Shown: positions 37,724 through 47,985 of the stretch, piece by piece | How the letters are laid out: the number at the start of each line of letters is the position of its first letter | Position numbering within the stretch: the stretch's first letter is position 1 | Assembly (NCBI GenBank): GCA_003344405.1 | Contig: NOWV01000257.1 | Location: 21,124-85,123, forward strand | Direction: 5' to 3' | DNA from: Trichoplax sp. H2 | Lineage: Eukaryota; Placozoa; Uniplacotomia; Trichoplacea | DNA length: 64,000 bases | Made by a program: the position numbers and the translations under genes | Notes under the pieces: generated by a model | Databases searched by the model: none | What the model was told of the DNA's origin: nothing | What the model saw: only the letters and a program-made list of their open reading frames with translations

Positions 37724-40341
37724 CTAATCAATGATGCTGTCTAGCCAGGACTCTAGATCGTCCACGCTTTCTTTTTTCGAGACCTGATCCTGTTTAAAAT
37801 AGCCAATGTAAGTGATTACACCGGAAATATAATTCCTATTCGTTTATTCACTCACATTATCGCTAGAAGCTACGGTCGTAATTTCCTCAGGCTCTGAATT
37901 TGCAGATACGTTTGGGATATGTTCAACAGCTACAGGATTAGTAGGCACGTCATCGGATATTACTAAACATTAATCAAGAAATTATACAAGATTCAATCAC
38001 ATTCTTATGCTTGTAACATATTTTTAGATGCTAATCTATCTACGAAAGCAGTCTATGCAATTGTTAAACTATGAATTTATGACTGTTGCAACAACCATTT
38101 TCATTCACGGCTGGCTCTTGCAAATCGAGTTCATCCAATGCTAATAATTGATCTAATTCTTCATTTTCCTTCTGATTATCCTCTATTGCATAACTGCGGC
38201 TGTCTATATTAGATAGCTTAATATGCAAACTTGATTCTTTTATCTTTTCACGGCGCTTTTTGCTGCCTAAAGAGCTATTCTCATTTTCCTTTTTCAATTC
38301 TTCAGATTCAACATTTTCGACGGGCACTATATTTGATTGTGAAGTAGTTGTCGATTGATGCGTCTCTAATGTAATATATGGCTATTAGAGAGAAAAAGAG
38401 TGCAGATGCAACAACATCACTATTTTTATTTATTTATACGAAAATTTGATTCTATTATAGGGTACATTAAGAGTTGTATACTTTTAAGGGTTAAAACAGC
38501 ATAATACAGTATAACAGTATTATAAAAAATATTAACTCTAGCAAATTAATAAAAGAACAAATATTATGTTAAAGCTACTAACCATGAAATCTGCATCATC
38601 TATTTTGAGTAAGGTGTGCAAAGGAATAGTTTCTAAAGACTTTGCTAACCCCGATAAATTGATTTTCATCACTGATGAAAACTATTAATCAAACAAGGCA
38701 TAGGAAAATATCATGACTATACAGAATAATAATCAGCTTTTATATCTACGTTTAAGGTGTTGTTACTAACGAATAAATAGCGTAAAATTTTGTACCCTTT
38801 CAATTCATGCGTTGGTAAAAATAATTAATTAGACAAATTTAACATCATCGCTTTTTAAAAGTTACTTTCTTAAATTGTATACTTTGCCAAAGATATCCTT
38901 GCAATTAGATTTCCAGTATTGCAAATACCTGATTATCTTTAATCTTATCCCATTCCTTTTCACATTCATCAAATCGAAGGTAAGAACTGCTATTAGCTGA
39001 ATATAACATCGAGAGTGACTAAAAATTAGCTGTTTGCATATAGAACAATGTGAATATATTATCAATTCAATAGTGATTATGTATCATAGACTACAGTATA
39101 TACTCTATGAACAGTACCATGTTAAAGTAATTTTAAAATTTTTTTACCAGTAAATACTGCTGTTATGCATTCAAGTATGATTATTAAGGTTAAGTCAAAA
39201 TTTTTTACAGGTGCAATCCCTACTATAAAATTATACTGTACAAATAATACTCCCAAGTGCTATACAGTACTGTAGAATAATACCATTCGTTTCAAAGTGC
39301 TTTAGTAGATGAACAGGCGTGTACTGAACTAGGAATTCTCCATTACAATATGGAAAATTAACTTTACTCAGCTACGATCAATATTATACTGCTAACTTAA
39401 AGAAGAATTTGCATCCAAGTACCGCTAGTATAACCTTGGTATTCTTTATTCCCAATATGTCATCCGTATTATTTTAAAGTTACAGAAAGAAGATTAAGAA
39501 ATGTAGTATCTTATTTACCCGTCGATCGCAGAACTACCTTAGCACAGCTAACAGTAATAAGTGTAGGTATTTTTAACAATGGAATTGTATGTCATCATTG
39601 GCAGCTCTACACCTATTCTTACCCAATGTTAAAGATGACCGGATATTCTCATGCGTTATGATAGTACCATCATCCTCGTCTTGATAAAATTCCTCTAAAA
39701 TGAATACGAGTAGGTGATTAATATACGAATCGTATCGATCCATATGATAACAAGTACAGTCTATTGGTAGAGGAATTTGTAAAATGCTGGATAGTCAGTT
39801 AAATTATTAGTCTAAATCAATACATCAGCAGGATATAGCACTAGCATGGAGCAATTGAGATGTTTGCAAGGTAGGACGTTGTACAATACCTGATGGTTCA
39901 CTATATCGATGGTGATTATCGGTAATTGCTCTTTTATATTTATCGTTGCTTCTCGGTGGAAAATTTCCTGCCTACGACACAATTAAGATCATACTTATTT
40001 TCAACTTTATACAGCAAAGTGCCTTGAAATTTATTTGTTATCCATAAGTCGATCAGTGATTTCAATGGCATTGGTAGATTGTCAGTATACTTTGGGCTTC
40101 AGTATTGTTATTGTCACAGAGCTCATATCTCCATCCTTATGCAAATTGATAAACTACTTTCAGAATCAGCGGTCGATGCAAGCGAATAATCAATCTACAG
40201 TGTTCAAATTAAAAATATGCAGAAAGACGTACATAGTACTTGAATAAACATAACCTGATTATTTCGATTTTTTTCACTTTTTATAGCAGAAGTGTTACGT
40301 TTATTCTTGACTTTGCTTTTACTGCTTTTATTGAAGGACAT
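37724..40341 (-). CDS. AVEN: AVEN homologue (cell-death and DNA-damage checkpoint regulator)
   Basis: Eight minus-strand exons keep phase: 40255-40341 (MSFNKSSKSK), 39890-39971, 39623-39694, 38929-38996, 38583-38681, about 38096-38381, 37856-37962 and 37724-37789, giving about 288 residues. Motifs match vertebrate AVEN in order: KYKRAITDNHHRY (human KRKIVSNWDRY), LRFDECEKEWDK (human FRFAEEKEWD), a LAKSLETIPLHTLLKI helix, ELDQLLALDELDL (human EELDLLLNLD) and the C-terminal VDDLESWLDSIID (human EEELEDWLDSMIS). Vertebrate AVEN binds Bcl-xL and Apaf-1, inhibits caspase activation, and promotes ATM activation after DNA damage. The long RGG-rich N-terminus of human AVEN is absent: the first exon is Lys/Ser/Asn-rich. 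The sixth exon's 3' edge is uncertain (donor at 38095 or 38083). The name rests on motif order, not an alignment search. Confidence 0.8.
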
Positions 40342-43300
40342 GTTGACGACCGTTTTGAAGAGGTTCCACTATGAGTCTGTTGTCTGTCTGCTGCACAGTG
40401 TACAGTATAATATGCTACAGTATTGTACTGTACACTGTACAGAATCGATGGGTCTGTCTGCTGTCTGTCTGCTGCACAGTGTACAGTACAATAGGCTACA
40501 GTATTGTACTGTACTGTACAGTACACAATCGAGAGCCTGAAATTTGTAGTTGGCGTACTGTACTGTACAGTGTACAGTACAGTACAGCACAGGACTAAAG
40601 TCTACTTTACAGTGTACAGTACTGTACAGTTTTGAATACTGTACTGTACAGTACTGTACAGTATTCAAAATTCTTAGCATGGAGATACTGTGCACTGTAG
40701 GGTGTGCGGTACTGTACTGTATGCAAGGACAACCGAAAGAGGGGAGATTGCTGTATGGTACTGGTCACCAGCTAGCGGTTACAATGACTGGCTTGGGTCG
40801 AGAACAGTACTGGCCGTATACATGAATGACAGTGATATTGTCACTTTTGAAAAATGACATTCAGAAGCAACCTTTGCGCCCGGGGTGGCTGTGTACCGGG
40901 GGGGGTACCTCAGGCATGAGGTAGGGGTAAAACACCTTTCGCCATTTTCATGCTACCTACTTGACCCACTCGTACAGGGCTGCAAGTCGCAGTCTGTGTA
41001 TGTGTATATGCTCCCAAAAGGGATCAGCGTCGGACAATAATTATTCAGTATACACCCTACAGCAAGGACAGTACGCCTCCAGTCAGAAGAGTGAGCCCAA
41101 GCAATTGCAAAAGTTTTGAAATCTCCTCGTCTATCCGCCCTGCAAATCATCATCAAGTTCAATCACTTCTAGTCTGCAATGGATACAAGACATGGTAGGT
41201 AACTAAAGCTAAAATAGATTGGATGGAAAGCAAATCACGATCTGCCATGACCAACCCACATTGCCACCCTGGTCGGTACTTTATAGACTACAGTACTGGC
41301 GTAGACCTAGCCCAGGGGGACAATTTAACCATCTCACCCACCCCAATGCTACCCTCAGTCTACGGTGTAGTGGGTACTCGATTCTACCCGCTTGAATGGG
41401 CTCTTGCTACCGTTATGTAGATAAACGATAAACGATGCTGTAAAGTAGCCGCTAACCTCGTCGATGATTACTATTTGCATCTATCCTTGCTAGCCTATCT
41501 TCCCTTAGGACAGACTTTTTATCCTCCTTTTTTACTCAGTAGTCCTACCATCGACAAGGAATGACAGAGATGCGACATAGACGCGTATACGCCACCCTTA
41601 CAAGCGTCCGTCGACATAGAAATGCAACACATACGTGCTGATGAATTAATTAATTAATGAATTATACCAAAAGAAATATTTTATTTTATAGGATAAGGAC
41701 GATGGTAATAGGGAAATACTGCTGCTGTTATATACTTTTAGAATAGTTTCTTTCTACTTTGAGGGTAGTCGTGATATTATTGTCGCTATGCAAAGGCAGA
41801 ATGGCAACGTACGTCTCTCATAAATGATAATCGCTTGACGTAAAAGTAGACAGTTTACGGAGTAGACGCATAGTTGACATAGCACAGCGTATCCGGAAAG
41901 TAAATCCTAATAGGATATACTGTACAACAGTTTTACATCCGTGATATCTGTTTTTTGTGTATCAAATCAGCGAAGAGAATACGGTGTATCACTGGACTAT
42001 GCTACAAGCAAGCTGATATGGATGGATACAGAGTAGAATAGTAAAAGTAGCATGGGTAGTCAACGATGCTCGATTTTCTCCTTATCCATTTCCTACTTCT
42101 GTCATCATTGCTCGATCCAATAAACATTGTTCAACGTTAATAAAGAATCATCAACATCCATATTACTGATGAATTGAAATTAGAAATGAAATGATCGACC
42201 TTATAATTCAATAGCAATGATTGGATATTTTACATCAATCTGATCGGGATAATATAAATGTAATAGGTAGGTAAGCATCTTCTCGCGTTACTCAATAGCC
42301 CTTGCAGTGCATTTAACTCGAATGATAACTTAAGATACAGCACTATCCTAAAGAATTAATCACTTTATAAGAAAATAGACTTCAACATAAAATTCACCAA
42401 TCAACTATCTATTAGACCTAGTAGAGCTATTAGCTCGCTTCTGATCAATTTGACTGGATAATTGGATATTGAGGCTGATTGCCGTTCAATATCTGTATAT
42501 GTAAATCCCATTCTTCCAAGGTATAGATTATAGAATAGCTGCCTGTGCGACCGACGCCCAAAAGCCCTAATATTTCAATTGATGATTATATTAATAAACT
42601 TACAATATTGTCACCTCCGTGAAATGAATTTATCGCCTTGTCTAGAAGGGAGCGCATTAGCAATGTTCGATCAATTTTCGTCAATATACAAGCGTCTAAT
42701 ATACCCATAACGAGAAAGACTAATATCGAAATCATTCTATAATTTAGTAATAACCTCATTTATCCAATGATAGAAAAACAGCTGCATCAAATATTAGCTT
42801 AATAGCTTAATTACAGTTAATAGAAGAATACTCTTGTTAATACAAACAAGTAGAACATTTCAATATCTACCAAAATATTTGATCATAGTGTACTTTAGTC
42901 AACATTCGCCACGAAAGTTATATCGAGTAGTCCACTTGATATGGCTTTCCTGCTAGGATTTCTTAATATGAAGATCGTTGATGTTTCAATATAAGTTATT
43001 AATAATTGGCTATTTATCTTACAGTACTTACATTAATACAGCAATAATTTACCTACAGATCGTAACAATATTATTCGAAAATATCGCGTAGGACATACAG
43101 TACTATGAGCTCGTTTATCAGTTACTGCGGTATCTACGACGATCTATTAAGATCATGTTCGTATTTAGTATTTTTGTGATGGGTGCATTCTTTACCATCC
43201 ATTACACGATAGTTTACACCAAATTTTATAAAGTGCTTAATAAATTTAAATTCACAGTGCTGTTATTTAGTTACTGATGACAAATTGAATAATATTAAAG

Positions 43301-43542
43301 CAATTCTTGTCCTGCATTACTTTCAATTCAGTCATACAAATCAATTTATTTTACTGTATGTAAGACCAATAATAATTAACCATAGCAGTTAAAAATAAAA
43401 AATTTTATTTGGGACTAATATCTTAAAAATTAATTAAAATGATGTTAAGCTTTCATGGCAATTCTAGTTCTCTATTGTATTACTTGCTAAAACGTATAGA
43501 TTGATCCTGACTAAAATTTATTCCTTTTTCTGACAACTGCAG
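40342..43542. other. Intergenic between the divergent AVEN-like and Arg/Gly-rich genes
   Basis: It begins with the palindromic array at 40383-40720. From 40720 to about 41620 the DNA is distinctly more GC-rich, with a run of G near 40900; open frames there have no recognisable domain. The remainder to 43542 is AT-rich and must contain the first exon(s) of the Arg/Gly-rich gene, which I could not place. Confidence 0.5.
40383..40720. repeat. Palindromic GTACTGTACAGT array with an 81-bp direct duplication
   Basis: Two copies of a unit starting TCTGTCTGCTGCACAGTG lie at 40383 and 40464, 81 bp apart. Each includes CTACAGTATTGTACTGTAC. To the right, 40555-40672 is almost wholly built from GTACTGTACAGTGTACAG and its complement. 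The array begins 42 bp upstream of the AVEN-like start codon. The open frames on both strands here are low-complexity artefacts. Confidence 0.88.
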
Positions 43543-46451
43543 GAAGGAATCGCGATGAAAAATCCAATGAAAATAGGCAGCAAAAGTTACTTTCGGTAAG
43601 ATACGCTAAATTAACAATCTTCTTTAATAATATAATTCCAATCTGTGATATTAACAAAAAAATTTCATCATAATTTATGCTGCAAGATCAAGTATTTATA
43701 TTGTTTTCATTCATCTCTGTCAATGACCTTTTTAATAGCAAAGTCACTTAACATCTATATCAAACTATATCTCACCAAGTAGCGATCGAAATCAAAAGCA
43801 ATTCAAGCAGGTACAGTTATCGCAACATTGAATAAGATGTTACTATAACGACAGACAGGATAGATTAGATATCTTTTAAATTTTCCCATCTAATTTCAAA
43901 CATATCAGTTGAATTAATTTTTCAAGAGTGTAAATCAGAAAAGCCATTGCTACTATCGATAACATCTATATTATACACCTAAAGTATCGTAAATAAACGC
44001 AAATCTTAAATTTTGATATTTTTCCTCTTTCAACATACGTATTCTATGAACTAGGAAAATACAAGAGGGTCATCAACGAAAGAGAGAACCGATCAACATG
44101 AGGTAGTTGTTACATAAACTGAGTGCTCAATATGTTAGTGTTCTATACCCTTCACATGCATTATGATTAAAACTGCAGATATAAAATTCTCGTGATCAAA
44201 TTATAATCGGTATTAAAAATAAAACTTATAGTTAGTATTAACTGCTAATTATAGCAGAAATTACAGCATAATATAACCCGTCAAACTTTACTGCGTACGC
44301 ATATAATACATATTCGAAAGATAGAGCATTACCTTTTTGCTATCATTAGTAATTTTATATGGTATTTATTTATCTGACAGACACGGCATAGAAGGGACCA
44401 ATTCAATGAACGATACTCATACTCTGGAGGCGGCAGGCAATCAGAAGGACGATATGATAGGGTAATTTATACAATTAATGATGTATCATTTAAGCTAATG
44501 TAATATTTCAAGTCTGATTCAGCCTATAATTTATCCATATGATATAAGATATCGATTTTAATTTAATTAAATTTAAGCTGAATACGAAATTATTTTTTAC
44601 CTATGTTTCATCTAAATTTCATCATAATAGGGCGAAGATCCCCCTGCGCGTCAAGTAAAACTTCGCAACTCTCATCCACGACAGGTATGCATATCAATGC
44701 AGACTAATTATCTGCTGAAAAGTTTCGACTAAAAATAAAAAAGATATTACCGAATATTGCTATTACATAACTATCAAAATACTGTAGTAGAGCTATCTAA
44801 TACGCGAATTTTTATTACAACCTAGAGGAAAACTAGTACTGAAGGAAGAAATGAAAATTTTCAATCAGATGCTTCAGAAACACGAAGAGTTATGGAAATT
44901 CGTTTAGTCAGAGTTAGTACTCCATGATAGATAACAAAAACTTAATACAGTAGATGTAGTGACATAATATTTTTATTAATTTTGTAACTATATTAATAAT
45001 GCATATCACTACTATACCGGTTAAATTTAGTCGAATAGATGCATGATGCGGTTATCATATATGACTTAACTGAATAATTTTACGCAATTATTCGTTTATT
45101 GCGCGTTTATTCTAATAAATTAGGATGAGCAAGGAGGTAAACGTATCGTGAAATTGTATGAGCCTGAAGAAGAAAATAGCCCAAACGACTATCAAAGAGA
45201 ACAGGTACGTCTAGTCTAATTTTATTAAATCCTGTATTTCATTATTGTTTCTTCCAAAGTCGGAATACTTTAGCTTTTTGTAGGATATTTTAAGTTGTTG
45301 AAAAGTTATCAAGACTTTTAGTTTTAAATCTAAAATTCTTTCATCGTAATGTTGAATTTCAGCCAAAACGGGAAAGACGGCAAGAAATCTCTAACTCAGA
45401 TAGATCGAATTATAGATATTCAGATCGATTGGCTGACGAAGAAAGGGACTATCAAAATTATAACAATAATGCTCATCGAGATAATAATTACAACCATGCA
45501 CATCGTCGAGGAAAAGATAGAGGTGGTGGTAGACGTAACGACAGATATAGACAACCAAATCGATATAAAGAAAGCGACAGAAATGACGGAAACGACTATG
45601 CTACAACACAAACAGATCGCAACGAAACAGATGAAAGGCAAAATCGGCAAGAAAGAGAGTATCAAGATTATGATGAGCAGCAAGATGACAATTACAACTA
45701 TGCATATCGTCGAGGAAGAGATGGTGGCGGTAAAGGACGTAACGACAGATATAGACAGCCAAATCGATATAAAGAAAGCGATAGAAATGACGGAAACGAC
45801 TACGATACCACACAAGTAGATAGTAACGAAACAGATCGACGGCAAAGTCGGCAAAACAGATATTCAAATCGACCATATAACAGAGGTTATCATCAAAATT
45901 GGAATGATGATAGGGATTATTCCCGTAATGATCGTCGAGATCGAAATTGGCAACCAAGAGATAATAACAACTACAATAATTCATACTCAAGAAATAAAGA
46001 ATGGAGATATCACGATGATGAAAGGTACGCAGATCAAAAAACAGCAGATGACTATGATCAGTCTACGCAAGTTGAGAAAACTCCTGCTGATTTAGCTGTA
46101 GAAGAAACTGCTGATGGGCGTTTCTTTTTTCCTGACAGCAAAAATAAAGAAAGAGGAGGTGGACGTCCAAATTATCGTGGTGCTCCACGCTCTCAACGTG
46201 GTGGTGGTCGAGGTCGAGGTCGAGGTCGAGGTCGTCGTGGTCGAAACCAAAACAGACCTCGCGATCAAACAGACAACAAGCAAGATATAAACCCGGACGA
46301 TAAAAATGATCAAGATGCTGCATCTCCCACGGATAAACGTAAGCAAGATGATGATACACTTAACAAATCCGATGATTCAGGTGAGTTTCCGCCGATATTT
46401 GACAGCAATAATGCACCTGAAGTGGGCGACTGGGCCGACTACGATCAATAA
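43543..46451 (+). CDS. Arg/Gly-rich, largely disordered protein (5' exon not located)
   Basis: Exons 43543-43595, 44381-44461, 44631-44684, 44826-44912, 45124-45204 and 45363-46451 join in phase; all visible junctions after the first are phase 0. About 480 residues are visible. The N-terminal exons are rich in Arg, Asn and Glu (GRNRDEKSNENR, RHRRDQFNERY). A more ordered-looking segment reads MEIRLVRDEQGGKRIVKLYE. The large last exon has a 68-residue internal duplication around RNDRYRQPNRYKESDRNDG, then ETADGRFFFPDS, an RGG/RG block (GGGRGRGRGRGRRGR) and an acidic C-terminus ending VGDWADYDQ. RGG blocks usually bind RNA and are arginine-methylated, so an RNP role is plausible. I do not recognise the family. 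The LYEP motif loosely recalls exon-junction-complex-binding motifs (LYxPG), but the glycine is missing. Confidence 0.8.
45451..45858 (+). repeat. In-frame 204-bp tandem duplication in the Arg/Gly-rich gene
   Basis: CGTAACGACAGATATAGACA occurs at 45534 and again at 45738, 204 bp or 68 codons apart. Surrounding sequence is near-identical at the DNA level, including silent positions across CCAAATCGATATAAAGAAAG. Flanks are more diverged, though the pattern HRRG-D-GGG versus YRRG-DGGGK is clear. Confidence 0.92.
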
Positions 46452-47985
46452 ACACAAAATGAAAGATCCTCCATTAGGAAATGTTACGTCAAAGCACCTA
46501 TCCATATCAAAATTTAACCATCACTGTGTATTTTATACGACAGCTGTACCAATTAGATCTTATTTGCATTACCAATCTTTATTTCAAGTATGTATGTGAT
46601 CATTAACATAGATGGTTTGCTATATAGTGTACCTATACCTATTCTATTCTGATTCATTGCTAACGATTTTGATGTCAAGACATTGCTAAACCTTTATGCT
46701 TCTTTGCCAACTTATTAATTGTGAACTAACTTATGTGTACCATGTACAACATACATATACGCAACTAGCGTAAGTTGTTTAATATATGAAGATAAGTTTA
46801 TGAGACGTTTATGTTATGGCAGAAATCATGGCATTTTTATGCTAATTTAAATGGATTCCATAATCATATCAATGATAAATCAAGTACATTCCGCTATTTA
46901 ATCGAGGAGGGTATCGTGTAGATGATGTACATAAATGAATATACTAGTACTTTAGCTTGTAACATTGTGTGCTAAATTAATCGCAGACAATTTGCTATTC
47001 TTATTATTATGTGATTTATGACTCTCGTAAATAAATTTGTAGTCATTGAGAGATAAGTGGTATAAAGTTTATATCGGCGGACGCACGAATAAGTCTTAAT
47101 GTTACTTATTTAGGAAAAAATACAAAGCTACTGTAACCCCACTTTAAAAACAATTAACTATTTTCATTATACTCTTACAAGTAATACTCGGCCCCAGCTA
47201 TATCGAGTAAGCGTCTTTATCATAAGGCAATCACAAAATAAGGTAATAAACACTCATTTTTTTGCTTTGTATTTAATTTTCAAATTTATACATTTCAGGT
47301 AAAAATTTATATACAACGATATAAAAGTAAGTAATTGAAAATGAGTCTATTAGATGTACACAAGATATACAATGCTAAAATGCAGTAGATTTAGCCAATA
47401 GTAACTATCCAAATCGATACTCGACCAAATAGATTCGTCTTTGTTTTGAAACACTTTTTTACAGCACGATGTATTTCAAATTACACCGCGTGATCTATGT
47501 TACATTACCTATTTCCATATCAGCACATGTACCTATTGCCATGATGCAATATCAGTAATTAAATGATTATCTCATTAGTTTAATTGATGCTGTATTTTAT
47601 AACACAATTCTGATCAAAAAACAAACAGCTACACCTCTTCAATAGCTATCAGGAACTACGTAAATGCCTAATCAATTGATATTACATTGTTCATGATGCC
47701 GTATTGGAAAGTGATCACTATAATAATAATTACCCTTTATATATAGCAGTAATCGAGCAACCACGTTTACATTTTTAGCTCAAAAAGTTAAAATTCACGA
47801 ATACAGCAACTTTTAACGTTAAAATAAGCTTGATCCATTTGCTTTTAGCATTAACGATATTTTCCTTTATAAATTTAAATAGAATACCTTCCAGAACCAT
47901 AAATTCGAAAGATCAATTAGTAAAATAGTCATAAATGACAATTTTTTTATTGAAACGTAGCTAGAATTTGCGTGATCATACTTCA
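46452..47985. other. Intergenic between convergent genes
   Basis: It holds the 3' ends of the Arg/Gly-rich gene (+) and the ETAA1-like gene (-). AATAAA for the former is likely near 47029. On the minus strand AATAAA at 47946-47951 lies about 35 nt past the ETAA1-like stop. I see no gene in between. Confidence 0.55.

Noticed and set aside
40281-40825. Several open frames on both strands rich in Val-Gln-Tyr-Cys-Thr
   Set aside because: They come from the palindromic GTACTGTACAGT array, which reads open on both strands. Only the AVEN-like first exon at 40255-40341 is real.
45124-45204. Possible exon-junction-complex-binding motif (KLYEP) linking the Arg/Gly-rich protein to SMG6 or UPF3
   Set aside because: The core resembles LYxPG, but the Gly is replaced by Glu and no other SMG6 or UPF3 feature is present. 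Kept only as a remark.
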